A program made the translations under genes and the position numbers. The notes under the pieces are model-generated. The model was not told where the DNA came from. It was given only the letters and a program-made list of their open reading frames with translations, and did no database searches. From positions 106,030,782 through 106,094,781 of the forward strand of contig NC_067473.1 of the NCBI RefSeq assembly GCF_947179515.1: a DNA stretch of 64,000 bases, read 5' to 3'. Origin of the DNA: Apodemus sylvaticus (taxonomy: Eukaryota > Chordata > Mammalia > Rodentia > Muridae). Of this stretch, positions 1 to 13,335 are shown piece by piece (the first letter of the stretch is position 1; each line of letters starts with the position of its first letter).

Positions 1-136
1 ATGGGTATTAAGTCAAATCAAACATTGATTGGTTACTCCCACTAGTTTCATGACTCCATTGGGCTATCATATTTTGAAAGGAAGACATATTAAATGTTTC
101 ATGACTAGTTAGGTGTTAAGATTTCTCTGAGTAGTG

Positions 137-540
137 TATTAGTCAGTGTTCTATTGCTGTGAAGAGACAGTATGACCATAGCAACTCTTATAAAGGAGAG
201 AATTTTCAGCGGGTCTAGCTTACAGGTTCAGAGGTTTAGTCCATCATTAGCATGGCAGGAGGCATGCAGCACACAGACAAGCACACTTTAGAGCAAAAGA
301 GCTGAGAGTTCTACATCTGCATTTATAAATAGCAGGGAGATAGAGAGTGTATGACAATACTTGACTTGAACTTGTGAAATTCCAAAGCCAGCGAAGGACC
401 CAGTGAAGTACTTCATCCAATAAGTCCACTCTTACTCCAAAAAGAACATACCTTCTGATCCCTCTCAATTAGCACCACTTCCTAATAACCAAGCATTTAT
501 ATACCAATTAGTGCCATTCCCATTTGAAAACACCACTGGT
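137..540 (-). mobile_element. MaLR-like solitary LTR (antisense)
   Basis: On the minus strand this reads like the common rodent MaLR-type LTR. The diagnostic stretch near 148-195 (TGCTGTGAAGAGACA, then a GACCAT...CAACTCTTATAAAGG block) is the antisense of the usual LTR 3' end. The segment at 220-320 (AGAGGTTTAGTCCAT, GCTGAGAGTTCTACATC) continues the match. It is diverged and lacks clean TG/CA ends. The exact subfamily (MT, ORR1 or a relative) is not resolved by eye, and no internal retroviral sequence is attached. Confidence 0.55.
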
Positions 541-799
541 AATTTATAGAGTACCCTGTGACATCAAAGACAACAGAATTCATGGCTAAATGGCCTACAT
601 ATAACTCAGTTCAACCTCTCCATGCTCACTGAATTGTGTGGTTGTTTTGTCAACAATGGAACTTTGCTGTCTTTTTGTGGAGAGCAGCCTATTGTCATGA
701 TAACAGTTTGTATTGTTTGGGGATTTCCCTGTGACCCTATTGGTCAGCAATTCAAATGGATTTAATCTAGTCTGGGCAGTCGAGACTGGTGAAAGGACA
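541..799. other. Unassigned AT-rich sequence
   Basis: No recognisable repeat, RNA or coding feature seen between the LTR-like copy and the antisense L1 end. Confidence 0.5.
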
Positions 800-1285
800 T
801 GACTAGGTTAAACTCTACCTCTCTCATTTTTTAGAGACTTAAGATTGCCTTTATATGTTTTAGGAAGTTTCCATTGTACTAGGTTTCCATACCATGCCTC
901 ACATGTCTCAAAATTTAACTCTTTCTCCCTGCATTCCCTCCTCAACCTTTTCCCAACTCCTCTTTCCCACCTGATCTTCCCATTTTTCTCTACCAGTTCC
1001 TGGTTGACCCATAAAATCTACTTTATTTCTGGCTCTCAGGTTGAACTGGCTTTCTCCTAGTCCCTCTCTTTATACCTAATATCTCTGGGTCTTCAGAGTG
1101 TAGCATATTTCATTTATTTAAAAGATTATATACACATGTAAGTGAATACATACTCTATTTACCTTTCTGGGTATGGGTTATCTTCCTGAGGATGATTGCT
1201 TCTAGTTCTGACTATAAGCCTGCAAATTTCATGATTCAGTTTTCTAACGGCTGAGTAATACTTCATAAGTTCCTCATCTATCTAT
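800..1285 (-). mobile_element. Old L1 (Lx-like) 3' end, antisense
   Basis: The plus strand carries the antisense of a rodent L1 3' UTR and of the last part of ORF2. This includes a pyrimidine-rich 3' UTR (900-1060), the ATATCTCTGGGTCTTCAGA stretch, and near 1190-1260 the antisense of the ORF2 C-terminus (CCTGAGGATGATTGCTTCTAG ... GCCTGCAAATTTCATGAT ... GCTGAGTAATACTTC). Many substitutions and small gaps mark it as an old, dead copy. The 5' limit is unclear because the neighbouring 1290-2050 stretch may belong to the same or another retroelement. Confidence 0.55.
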
Positions 1286-2060
1286 GATAAGTTGTTGACA
1301 GGATCAGTCTTATGCAGATGTGTACAGGTAAGCAGAGTGACAATACGTTCAAGATTATAATAGTCAATCATATTCAGAAGACATCTTTCTGAAAAGTACC
1401 TTCCCAACTTATGCCTCATATATTTTTGACCCATCTTCTGTAATGTATCCTGGGACACATATAGAATGATACAGACATTGCATTTAGGGATGAACTTGTA
1501 ACATTTATTTTCAGTACAACAACAATAAAGGGTCAACATTTATTTCTGACAACTGCAATAAGAAACTACTCTGCTGAAGGCAGAGAACACCACTAATATT
1601 CATATAAATTTATAGGACAATTTGATCACCAACTGATATAGCAAAATAGCAGTAGTAGGTTTTTTGTGAAGGTCTGTCACCTTTCCAGCAGAGACTCTTG
1701 ACCAGGTTACACTATCACCCATGAGTTTCTTCTTGTTTGGATCCCTCAAATCTAACCAGAATATGGAAGATTATGCCCATAGCTTTCATGGCACTATTCA
1801 ACAGTAGGAATACCTTGCCTCAAAGTTTGATATTGTTGCTCAGTAAACTGTATACTGTTGATGATTTTTTGAGCCCAAAAGCCTGCATCATAGCTTCCAA
1901 AACTACATATGATAGCTACCAGGGATGAAGGTCCACGTTTGGTTTCAACTTAATTTCTCTGTGTTGCAACCCAAACCAGTTGTGTCTTCAGAAATAAGAT
2001 TTTTTTTTCAGCTAGTTAGAATGTTTAAACAAGAGCAATGGCAATAGTCTACATTATGTG
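1286..2060. other. Possible old retroelement, unclassified
   Basis: Moderately complex sequence lies between an antisense L1 end and a MER5A-like relic. The part around 1660-1970 has the texture of an old rodent interspersed repeat, but I cannot name it. The reading frames here (for example 1737-1928 plus) are short, show no domain and begin in repeat-like DNA, so they are not called as genes. Confidence 0.3.
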
Positions 2061-2069
2061 GATTTTTTT

Positions 2070-2235
2070 TCAGAGGGACACTATTGACGTTTGTAATGTC
2101 TGGGACTTTCACAAGTGTTCTGAGGCATCTCTGGCCTCTACTCAATGATGCCAGTTATCAACCTCTATCTCCTAGTTGAAGCAATATTTTCAGATATTGC
2201 CATATATCTTCCAGAGGGTATGTTGCTCATAGTTT
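2070..2235 (-). mobile_element. MER5A-like hAT DNA transposon relic
   Basis: The order of blocks matches antisense MER5A, a non-autonomous hAT-Charlie element common to placental mammals. The blocks are GGGACACTATTGACGTTTG, then GGCATCTCTGGCCTCTACTC, then GATGCCAGTTATCA, then CAGATATTGCCATATATCTTCCAGAGGG. Both diverged ends are present but terminal inverted repeats are eroded. It is the oldest identifiable insertion in this part of the window and is non-coding. Confidence 0.6.
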
Positions 2236-2407
2236 ATATTTACTACCCTCCACTCTCCAAGACAATTTTATAATAATTAGGTGAGCATATTCATTAAATG
2301 TAACTATTAGGACTTTATTATCAGTAGCCAATTTAGGTACATACATTTAAGAGATAACTGCACATTAACATATCTTCAAAGTAACCTTTAATTTTCCACT
2401 AAAATAT

Positions 2408-2500
2408 TCTTCTCTTCTTACTATTTCTCCTTGTTCTTCTTTCTTCCTCTTCTTTCTTCCTTTTTTTTCCTCCCCCTCTTCTTCCTCTTCATCTTCCAAG
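2408..2500. repeat. Pyrimidine-rich (TTC/TCC) tract
   Basis: About 90 bp almost wholly of C and T on the plus strand, built from irregular TTC, TCC and CTT units. It is a low-complexity polypurine/polypyrimidine stretch with no visible parent element. Confidence 0.8.
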
Positions 2501-5500
2501 TAATAAATAACTGAAAGTATTCCTGCCTGGTATTTTTTGCTTTTGAAAATGACATTGAGATAAGCTAGCTCAATGCTCCCCTGCCCCCCCCCACCATTGT
2601 ATCCAATATTTGCTCTTCTTAAAGTGAGAATATTCAGTAGTACTTATCTTAAATTAAGAATGCCAAAGTTGGTGAATATATTAAGTCATATCTAAATATT
2701 TAATTAAATCAGATGTATTTTATTAAAAAAACTTATGACCATCATACTATGAAATACAAAGTGCTCTAAAGCAATCTTTGCCATATTTTTTCTACTACCA
2801 AACTGAATTCCAGACTTGGCATGCAATCTTAGTGAAAATAATGCCTGCATTTTTATGTTAATACACAGCTGGAAGAGAATACATAGCAATTATGTGATGC
2901 CTAAAAAGCCCAAATGCATAATAGTGATGTTTTGAACAATTTAATCCTTTAAAAGCTCAGTTAAGTGAATAAAGAAAGCACTATTAACATATGGTTGCAG
3001 TAAAGGAAAGACTGGTAAACATTTTAGTATAATGTGATATTTTTGAGCAATTTCACCTCCAAAACCAATGTTTTCACAAAATGAAATGGAAGTCTTTTTA
3101 ATCAGCAGAATTCTAATTTTTAAAAAGAAATTTAGAATAGCAGTTCATTTAATCTACATCCAATGACATTTAATTTTTCTACTATTTGTTTCATCTCACT
3201 ATTATACCTGTATTTTTCCTCATCTCTGAAACAGTTCACACAGGCATGTTGTAGTGTCTTTTTGTCAGATGCAATAGCCTAATTTGTATCTATATATGCA
3301 TGTATATATTTACCTTTACATATAATACATATAATACATATAATACATGCAAGAAGAATTCCCAACTATAAGCTGGTCAGTCATTATAATGTTACTTGTG
3401 TGTGTGTTATCAGGGTTGACAATTTGATACTGGATTTGAGTGAGTCATTTATTCAGCTTTGAAATGTTTCAGGATGTAGTTCCACTGTCCCTCATGGAGT
3501 ATCTTTACTAAAGTTAAAAATCTAAATGTCTGATAAGTAAATCATGGATATTAACTTCCTCATAGCTTTAATGGAAGAATATGTTTAAATGAGTAATGGA
3601 ATTAAGCCAAATCAAAATCTTTATATGAAATGAAGAGTCATTCAATAAGCCCAAGTGCATTAAAATTACTGAAGTGAAAGCTTGAATTTCAGTGAAATAA
3701 CTTGTTCATATAGAATACAGCTATAATTGACAAGATAAAGAAATAATAAGAAAGAACAAACTCTACATAACCTTAATGATATGAAACAATTGTTCCATTG
3801 TGGATCTAATCAGATGATGAGGAGACTTTGTGATGGAAATGGATTGTGTATTGCAGCATTAGACTACAGTTGATCTCCACTCATCCCTGAGAAGCCTTAG
3901 TGAGTTGTAAAACAAAATATGCCCCCTATATTTCCAGTGCATGACTCATGCTTTGTTCAGTATAACACTGCATATATGACAGAGAGCTGGGCATTTAGTA
4001 GCTATCTTGATATTCAACTATCTTAGCAATATATTGCATATGAATGGTGCAAACTTTTTAACATTATGAATTATTTATTTCTGAAATTTGTCATTTAAAA
4101 TCTTTTTTTGAAGGTTGAATGGTGTAATTAATCTGTGACCACCAAACTACTGATAAGAGACACCACTATAAATTTCAACCTGTGCTTTAACATCTTACCA
4201 GTTTGCTTCTCTTTGGTTCAATTTTAAGATTCTTATGATTACCCATGAAAGATAAGACTGTTCTTATACTTACAAATAGAAAAAATACATTTTATTTTTA
4301 AGTCATGGAAGAATTCTGTTGCCGAGAGACATTTACAGAAGCCAATAAGGGTTGAACTAAAAAATAAAAAGGGGGTGGATAAAATAAAAAATAAATAAGT
4401 AAATATGAATGGAGCAAAATAAAACAAAGTCAAATAAACTCTGACTTTATTTATCTTGCAAGGTCAACTTATTTGACATTCTTCTGCTGACTTTCAGTTA
4501 ATAAGGGAAATATTTATAGAAGGTTATATCCTTTTATTTTTGGGCTCCGTTCATCATATGTCCAAAATAAATGAAACATATTGTTGACCCAAGCATGTAT
4601 GCATATATAATATATAATACATATATAATATATGTATATATACATATATGAAATACATGTATATTTCATATATATTCATATATTTATGAAATGGTGAATG
4701 GTAATAAAGAAAACTAGGAAGCTGAATTATAGTTATAAAATTTGATATCAGATAGCTTGGACACTAAAAATCTGAATACAGGATCTATTTGAATCTCCTT
4801 GTCCCTATCCTGTTCTGGTCATCAAGAACTACTTTTTCTACAGAAGTTTCTCCTCTTTCCACATGTCTTACAACTATTACCCATACTACTATTCTAGAAT
4901 ATATAAAGGGAAACATTATGATAGTATCTTCAAACTGACCTTCTTTCATCACTAAATCATTGACCATATTTCTATTGATCCATATTCCTCACTCTGTCAC
5001 TAATCAAACATATTGAGAATATTTGAACTAGAGAATACTTACCAGATAGTTTTTTTCTTAGTTGTAAAGCAGTATCTCATAACTGAATTAATAAATGCTA
5101 CGTACTCTCATATAAAAAGATAACCTATAATCTTCTCTTGTATATATGTATAAATTTTAATTAAGTTAGTTACTTTCTGACTAACTTTGTTTTTCCTTAG
5201 TTTTAATAACACAGTTATATTTATTAATCTTTTATTTAAGATAAATTTTAGCAATTTATATTAAATTTTATTTAAGATAAATGAAATAGCAAATGAAAAT
5301 TCAAAGACAATGTTAAAACATACACTTTGGCAAATGCCATAGAACTAATTCGTCCATACCTTTGTTGGCCATGTATATGAATGCCTACTCATTAAATAGG
5401 TTATAAGTAGGCCTTAACCTTGTTTCAACCTGTAAGTCAAGTACAATATCTCACTATTATTTTAAATCTTATTTATTAAAGTCATATATATTTCATTAAG

Positions 5501-6637
5501 CCAATTTATAATCCAAAATATTTCTGTAAATGTTAAGTTATGGAGAGATTGGAATGTGGCAGGTCCATGAGCTCATCACAGTTTATCTTTGGCTATTATT
5601 AGCTCCATTAGCAGTCACTTTTTGCCTCTTCTATATGCTGCCTAGTATCTTCATAAGTAGACAAAGCATTTGTCTGCATAAATCAAAGGAGAAAAGGGTA
5701 TCAGAGAGCATTTGAGGCCTATTTCTTAGGTTCCTCCTCTTTTCTGGAATCTGCCTACTTGGTATTTTCACCAGAATACTTACTCTTCCTGATTTTTGAA
5801 TTTACCATATGATAGCATAAAATCATCATAAAACTTCTATCATATCGAGAAATGCAATTTAGGATGACTTGAAGGTTTCTGGGCCAGGGTCGCTCATATT
5901 TGGCTAATGAATAAATTATGACTTTTACCTTGTGAGGTCAGAGTTATATTATTTCATATTGGTAGTGATTTAAGTCAAGATTTTTTTTTCAATTCAGTGA
6001 ACACTGTGTAAAACAAATTCCTCTGGCTGCACAATGAAAAACGCCGAGCTCTATTTGTTACTGATTCTAGACTTTTTTGAGACTCATTTATTCTCAGTCC
6101 TTGGAAGCAATGTTTGTGAGCTTTTTTTTTTTACTACTGTTTATCCACCTAGCCTTTCTTTCAGGTCTTTGCCTCTCTGTTTTCTGACTAGAGGTCATCA
6201 TGATATTTAATCTGCCCTAGTGTCTTCAAAGATAGGATAACACACAGATAGTTCTTACTTGGATCACAAAGAATTGTCAAATGGTCTAAAACATTATCAG
6301 AGTAAAGAATTATCTACAGATGCCCAAAGCCAATCTCATGCTATGCACAGAAGAAAAAAGAGACACTTAAGACATTGTTAGCATGAGCTGACCCAAGAGC
6401 AGCTTACCTGGATGAGCAAACTTCATTAAGCAGCACACACAGGATGTGAAAAGCATTAAGGGCAGCTTCAGTGCATATTCATCTCCCTCCCCTCTTCAAC
6501 CTGAAACACTTGTTCCTGTGTTCCATATTTCTGCTGCATTAATGTCTTCAAGTACAAGCCTCAAATATGTGAAATTCAGCTGACTCCCTTCTTAGTGTTT
6601 GCTTTCTTTATATTCTCAACATTTCCTCCTTCTTAGA
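2501..6637. other. Unassigned AT-rich sequence
   Basis: About 4.1 kb without any gene or repeat I can name. Small structures inside it are a 9-bp tandem repeat (ACATATAAT units, 3316-3347), an AT-rich inverted-repeat patch (4596-4690) and a 17-bp direct repeat (TTTTATTTAAGATAAAT at 5230-5246 and 5266-5282). Open frames are all under 70 codons and without motifs. Confidence 0.5.
4596..4690. repeat. AT-rich patch with inverted repeat
   Basis: A run of ATATA/TATGTA units. It contains a 12-bp perfect inverted repeat (ATATATGAAATA and its complement) around a 6-nt centre near 4644-4673. It could extrude as a hairpin and is otherwise low complexity. Confidence 0.7.
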
Positions 6638-6834
6638 CCAATTTCCTTTTTTCTTTTCTTTTTGTTTTTTTTTTTTTTTTTTGTTTTTGTTTTTTAAAGA
6701 CAGGGTTTCTCTGTGTAGTCCTGGCTGGACTCACTCTGTAGACCAGGCTGGCCTCGAACTCAGAAATCTGCCTGCCTCTGCCTCCCAAGTGTTGGGATTA
6801 CAGGCATATACCACCATGCCCGGCTCCAATTTCC
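6638..6834 (-). mobile_element. B1 SINE with target-site duplication
   Basis: Antisense B1 (7SL-derived, Pol III) whose body spans about 6695-6824. From left to right it shows a T-rich tract (the A-tail), ACAGGGTTTCTCTGTGTAG, GACCAGGCTGGCCTCGAACTC (an intact antisense B-box, GAGTTCGAGGC) and the 5' end TGCCCGGC. The repeat CCAATTTCC occurs at 6638-6646 and 6826-6834, a 9-bp target-site duplication. The low divergence and intact B-box suggest a fairly young copy. Confidence 0.92.
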
Positions 6835-7168
6835 ATTTCTATATATGATTTCCTACTGCAAGATTTAGGAAAGGAGTTCTTGAAAACTTTCAAAGTGGCT
6901 TATTTGGTAAAACTAGTCTTTTCAAACTTGCCAACCTAAATTTGGATACACAGAATCATACAGAAACCAGAGGTAGTAAGGCAGGAATTCCATTATCCAA
7001 GTGTTTCCTTAAAGGAAACTGGGAAGTAGAGACAAAAGAATTCTTAGAAGCTTTTAAGTCAGCTAGCCTTGTCAGCTGTGATAGAGACCTTAGCTGAAGA
7101 TATTTATTGACATTCAGGTCTGCCTTTTGACTTCCATTCACACGCTGGTTACATATGTATATGAAGAT

Positions 7169-7171
7169 GCA

Positions 7172-7239
<68 letters not shown>

Positions 7240-7246
7240 AGAGACA
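7169..7246. repeat. Compound (CA)n(GA)n microsatellite
   Basis: (CA)n at about 7169-7188 runs into (GA)n to about 7244, broken once by a GG. The open reading frames that cover it on the minus strand translate to Ser-Leu and Cys-Val repeats and are artefacts of the microsatellite. Confidence 0.97.
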
Positions 7247-8689
7247 CATAATCATGCACAAAAGAACAAGAAAAGCAATATTCTGAGGCAAAAATTGATA
7301 AATTGAGACTGCAAAGGCTTTTATTTTGGAATAATGAATATAGGGGTTTGATAAGAACTTTCATAGATTTTCCAGGTTCCTTTGTCCCAGAACAAGGTAT
7401 TTGACAGAGACATACAGATACTTTGAAGCAAAGAATAGAAGATGTTAAGAAAGAATACAATTTCAACAATTTTTTGTTGTTGTTGTTTTGTTTTTTTATT
7501 TTTTTTTCATTTTTTTAAGACTAGGGAGTTCAACTGCCATCCTGTACAATTTGCTTTACAGAGTGTGATATTTGAGATCTCTTTGCATGCCACAGACTCT
7601 CTTAGATTTGCTTTCTCTGTAACATGTAGTTACACACAGAACTTGGAGTATTTTCTGTCCAATTAGCACCTAAAATTCACATAGTAGACTGGTGTTTTGG
7701 TATAACAATGACAAAAATAAGCTATGTAAGCTATTGTTAGTGAGATTTAAACTAAAGTGACACATCTCATAAATACAATATTACAATTAGTACTTCCTCC
7801 TTGGTTCCATGAAAATATGTGAAGGAATATTCAAACAAAAGCTACTTTTGATGCTAAGCTGTGAGCCAAAAGTTATAAGAATAGGTGACTGCACTATATA
7901 GAAGAATTTGAGTAGAAGAAGACTAAAGTATAAGAAGGGTTGAAGGCTAAAGTCAAATATGAACAAAAATTATAAAGGGAAGACCGAATGTAAGAGATAA
8001 TACTGGCTGTCTATAGACTTGTTGTGACCTAAGAATGAATGTGAGGATATCATTAAAGTAAACTCCATATTTCCATGGCTGCTGCATGCTGAGGCAGCAA
8101 ATCTGTGTGAAGCTTTCTGTAAAACATTACATACCTCTGTCATCAATTCAGTGAAAGAAAATTGCAGAAAAGGGAAGAAACAAAGAATTATATCTTTTCA
8201 AAACTCATCCAAAAAATAAGCTACCTTAGAAATTTTTGCCTGAAACCTCACCAGAAAAAATTAATATGCCAAGATTCTTAAAGAAGCATTCATGGGTATT
8301 TTCAGAAAAGGCCCACTACAGTTTTCATTGAAAAACTGATTGAGATAAAATCTGAATTACATTATAGAATGAATGAAGATTCATTCTATTATATAACCAT
8401 CTAGTACCCACTTCTACAATATATTAACAGGACTTATAAACTTTATTTCTTTGAGATATTTATATTCACCCCTACCATCGTCACAGTTCAAATTGCTACC
8501 ATTCCTCCCAGCATTTTAAAAGTATTGTCAAATTTGCGCAGGTTCATATGACAATTTCCCAATGGTTCTTTTATAGTCTAGATGATCTATGCTAGTCAGC
8601 CTTCTGTTTTATGATAAGTGGATTTACTAAGTATATAAGAAACTATAGAACAAATGACAAAATATCAGCATTTGATTTCTATTTATGTA
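7247..8689. other. Unassigned sequence
   Basis: About 1.4 kb with no named repeat or coding signal. A T-rich patch with TTG units lies at about 7472-7517. Confidence 0.5.
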
Positions 8690-9040
8690 ATAAAATACTG
8701 ACTAAAAGCAACTTGAGAAGGAAAGTACTCATTTGTCTTAAATCTGTTGCTTATATTACCTCATTGAGGGAATCCAAATCCTAAACTCAACCATGTCAAG
8801 ATCTTGGAGGCAGGAACTTAAGTAAAGTCCAAGGAGGAATGCTGATTATTGTTCCTTAAGTTTTGTTCAGATTTTTTTTTATACATCCCAGAACTACCAG
8901 GAACTGCACCATCCACATTGAGTGGAGATCATCCATGTCCATCATTAATCAAGACCATAGCCCTCAAATGTATCTGCAGACCAATTTGATAAAGGTATTT
9001 TCTCAATTGAAGATCCCTCTTCCCTAATAACCCTTAAAAA
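8690..9040 (-). mobile_element. LTR-like rodent repeat (antisense)
   Basis: This is the antisense of a widespread rodent LTR-like repeat. Its landmarks are GACTAAAAGCAACTTGAGAAGGAAAG, GGAGGCAGGAACTTAAG, ACTGCACCATCCACATTGAG and TTTTCTCAATTGAAG. Two further copies in the window (17685-17965 minus and 20785-21135 plus) share the same order of landmarks, which supports one family. I take it to be ERVL/MaLR-type, but the name needs a library comparison. Confidence 0.5.
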
Positions 9041-12000
9041 CAAAACACACCAAAAAACTAACCAGCACAGAATAAATAAATAGGTAAACAATCTTATAGA
9101 TGGAAAAATAGACTCACCAATAGATAAATAGAGAGAAAAAGCAAAACAGCATTAAATAATGCATTCAACATATCCTAATAGGTATGCCAATTAAGGCAGC
9201 CATCTGGAGTTTCCCATAAAGGTGCCCTAGTAGAGCAGAGAGTCTTCTCAGGAAAAACATCCAAGTAAAATAACACATATCAACAGACCAGGGCTCACAA
9301 TATCTATGAGAAATTTACCAGAGAAGGTAAAGAATTAACTAGAGATTCTGATTGAGTTTGCTTTCTGTGGCCAGGTTTGTCAAGATAGATGCTCATTCAT
9401 ACTGATAGATGTCCCTTTTGTACAATGGGATAAACCATAATAACCTCTTAGCAATAGTTGGTTTCTAGTTGTTTTCAGGAAAATCATGTTTTTCTTTTGG
9501 GGCTGTCTTGCTCTTCTTTCTTACCCATCACAAAGTTAGAGTGACCAGTTCATCTCCAGACAAGAAGTTTTGAAGGACAGTAACCATAACATGATTGTGT
9601 CTGAAGTATGATAGGGCTAACTTTATTCCAGAGCTAACTTTTCAATGAGTACAAACAAAACATAAAACATTTTAAGAATATGATATATATTAAATACTCA
9701 AAACATCTTAATTTCCTAATATTTGTTTGTTGAGAAGAATATTTTCCTTAATTTTCTAACAAGAAAATAGAGTTCCTTCTCATGGCTCTATCATTAAATG
9801 AATTGAACAGTGGACTCAAAAGGAAACTTGAGGTCAATTTTATTAGAAAAAGAAAAAATCCAGGGCAGGCAAGCCATAAATCACAGCAGCACTGCCATAG
9901 GGAGGAGAAATATGAAGATGATAAAAAGCTATGGCATTCTAGTGGCATGCATAGAGGTCAGCTCCATGGTAGACAAGTAAACCACGTGATAGCAGGGAGT
10001 ATCTTAGACATAGAGCGGAGCCTGAACTAGTAGTTAAAAACACATTAAGAACTAAGATAGAAATAGGAAAAGCAAAAGAATTAAGGAAGCTGCTTATTAT
10101 GGTAAGAGACTACACTGGGGACAGGCTTTTTGGGAAGGTAAAAGACATTATCTCATTAAAGAGATGTTTATTCTGCTTATCTCTTTAACATGGCTTGAAG
10201 TGATTCAATGCCTTCCCCAGGTGTTTGACTAGCTTGACTGAAATGTTATACCTCAACCAGAGCCAGAGTCCATTAGCTTGATTATTATAGCTCCACTGTC
10301 CCTTAATGGAGTTACAATAAGCATGTACTAGTGCAGCTAAAAAGTCTCATGATCAGCTTCTGCTGGGTTTTGTTTCTTTTTATTGTCTACCAGGTCTTTG
10401 ATAACACTTACAGTCTTCAAAAAAGCTTATCAAAGCCTAGCCCATGTCTGTTTTAAGTAATTTATGAATGAACCAATGGAGTCCAAGTTGCAAAACAAAC
10501 ATCATATAGACTGATTATAGGAATATCAATAGCAATGAAGGATTTTTACCTAGGAAGCTAGGAACATATCTAGAGTCTTTGTTGGCTTGCCAGGTGCCTA
10601 AAGTTTATAGAAGTGCAAGAAAGTTACACGCTTCACTTTATGGGGAAAACTTTTGATTTTCCTTAAAGCCACAAAGTTACTGGAAGACACAAAAAGGAGA
10701 AATTGGATAGAATGGCATCGTAATAAACACAGAGAATAACAGCAAGAAATAGTAGGACTACATCACTGATCCCGAATGTAAAACTAGAAGTTTGAGCTGT
10801 TAGCTACTGCTTATAGAAATTTTTTTTGCAGAGGAAAATGATGAGATGGCAGTTGCTATTTACAAGAGAACTCAGAGAATGCTGCAAAAGGCCTGGAAGA
10901 TCAGGAAATGTTTTAAAGACTTGAATGTCAATGAGTGAACTGCAGTCATTCAAATGCAAGACTTGAAAAAGCAAGATTGTGCAAAGTATAGGAGCTGGTT
11001 TGTTCTTTGTCTCATTTTCTAAAAGGCTGTATGGCATAGCAACTTAGGATAGGGGCAAGGTATAGATTTTAGATTTAGTATTATGAAACCATATCACGTG
11101 ATCTAGTCTTTTTCTACCCCTGTATTTTATTACTGAAACAAGGATAAGAGTTGTAAGTACATCATTTTATAAATATTGTTGGAAATATGTGGATACTAAG
11201 ATCATTAACAAAATAGATGGCTAACAATTTACATTTTCCTATGTATAAATATTTTTAGAGTCATCTTTAATATTTTTTAAACTTACTCTAATTCTATCTA
11301 TAATTTGCAGAAATATGTTGGTGTTCTTAATTGTTCTCCTGTAGCCTTCTCTCTCATAAATAAAACTTCATCGTTTTATGGTTGAGTAATTACTGCTTTT
11401 TGCATCGTGTTTATGACAATAGCATTATATACCTATGGAAAAAGAGAAAAATCTAAATGGATAAAAATCCGTTTTTACTTAGAAGATGAAAAGTCATATT
11501 TTCTGGTGTCTATTTGTCTCATTTATGGGTCAGCATTTTACTATGTCTAATATTAATAATCTATATACTTCTGCTGAGTTGGGAATATGGTATATCCGAG
11601 CCAAAATTCACATTAAAATTTCTTTAAAATTTGTTGCTATACTAGTCAACTTCCTTTTGTTGTAAAACAGGCTGAAATGATCAACTTATGAAACATAAGA
11701 GGCCTTATGTATAAAATACAATTTTGTACTCTCCATTCCATAAGAAAATATAGCTTTTACCCCTAAAATAATGCATTCTCCCTGGTCGTTCACTTCAGGA
11801 CATTTTTCATTTATTGTGCATGTACAAAACCCAGAATTTGTCAAAGTTTGAGGATAATAAATGGGAAGAGACATGCATCTAGGGCCTTCTAGATTGCCAA
11901 CTGGTTGATAGGTATATTATTTAGAAATATGTGTGTACAAAGTCCCAGCTATATCCTATTCTTTTCTGCCTAAAGGCCTCTGGCATAGAGATTGGCTTGA

Positions 12001-13195
12001 AGGTGGGATGAAATCTCGTCATTCAACAAATATATAGAAAGGTTAAATGCTTACTTTACAGTTAATAAGGAGCATATAGTGAAAATAGTTCAACAATTGT
12101 TCCCTAGATCGTAGCTCTAAGGACACATCACCCAACAATACTGCTTTACATTTTTACAACTTATCAACAATCTGTAAGGAATATTTGCATTACATGGATA
12201 TTTAGAGAATATTTAGGTACCACACTTTTACCCCAGTAGAATATGTATGTGTATTATAGAAAATTAATTATTATTGTTAGGATTTTAGCCTCAGAAAGGA
12301 ATGAATGTAGATTCCATAGAATGATAGTTAGTAGCATTGGGTCTCAATTGAGGCAGGCAAGTAAAGTAGATATCTTAACAACTTAGGATACCATGTAGGA
12401 CACTTATCTCTGAACAGTATACCTAGAAATGTGCTAGAATTAGGAATCCTCAATCTGTATGAGACTACATACATACCCACCTCTGAAAATGTGATAAACC
12501 TTCCCAAATTGAGAACTATCAAACTAGATTTTCTTTTGGCTTTGATACATGTACAATAAAGCTGCACAGTGTTGACACTTAAATGTTCAGGGAGTAACCT
12601 TTATTTGCTACATTATTCCTAGCACTACCACAACTGGATGACTTAAAATCAGATATAATAGGAAAATGAATGGGAATACGAGAAAAATGAAAATTACCTA
12701 ATGTACCAGTCAAAACAAAGACTCATCCTCAGTCCATCTTAGTATCTAAATTAGCCTTCTTCTTGAAATTCATAAAAAAGAAGCCGTGAAGCATAATTTG
12801 GGCCCTTCAGTATGTGGACTCCATGGCCTCCTGTTTTCTTCTTGTATATTTTTGTCTTTTCTATTGTTTTGCTGTAAAGTAAGTCTCATCAGTACTTTAC
12901 AGTCTCTTTCGACTTCTATTTTATTACTGAACAAAATGCCATAGCCTGGAAATACCTGGTCCAGATATTGCTTCCGAGCCCTGTTAATATTATAATGTGA
13001 GGCAGGTTTCCTATGCTTGGTTCTTTCTTACATCCCCAACTGTTTGTTTTGTATGAATCAGTTTGCCATTTCAGTATTTCACCATGTAGAGAACACCCTG
13101 TCCTCGCCAGTCCATGTTTTTGTATGAGTCCCAACTACAAAATAAACAGACCTTAAAGTGCCTGAGGCCAGCCCCAGCAAGGGTTGGGGGGGATG
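9041..13195. other. Unassigned sequence, possibly with old retroelement parts
   Basis: About 4.1 kb with no confident assignment. The part from about 9780 to 11050 is less AT-rich and less simple than its surroundings. It has an 82-codon plus-strand frame at 9782-10030 overlapped by a 66-codon minus-strand frame, and neither shows a domain or homologous neighbour. It may be an eroded retroelement, but I cannot show that. I see no splice-site or CpG-island pattern that would suggest a gene. Confidence 0.35.
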
Positions 13196-13198
13196 CTT

Positions 13199-13335
13199 TC
13201 TACTTTCTTTATATTAATATTTTCTTAATTTACATTTCAAATGTTATCACCTTTCCTGGTTTCCCCTCCCAAAGCACGCATTCCCATCCCTCTTTCCCCT
13301 ACTTATCAACCCATGCTTTCTTCTTTCTTGTTGGT
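13199..13335 (-). mobile_element. L1 3' terminal fragment (antisense)
   Basis: ATTTACATTTCAAATGTTATC followed by CCTTTCCTGGTTTCCCCTCC is the antisense of the characteristic muroid L1 3' end (GAAATGTAAATAAA preceded by GGGAAATC-like sequence). Only about 130 bp of the 3' UTR remain. Confidence 0.6.

Noticed and set aside
6956..7469. Two overlapping minus-strand frames of over 100 codons
   Set aside because: They exist only because the (CA)n(GA)n microsatellite lacks stops; Ser-Leu and Cys-Val repeats, no motif.
9782..10030. 82-codon basic plus-strand frame as a small gene
   Set aside because: No domain, no neighbouring exon or conserved signal, and overlapped by an antisense frame; cannot be told from chance.
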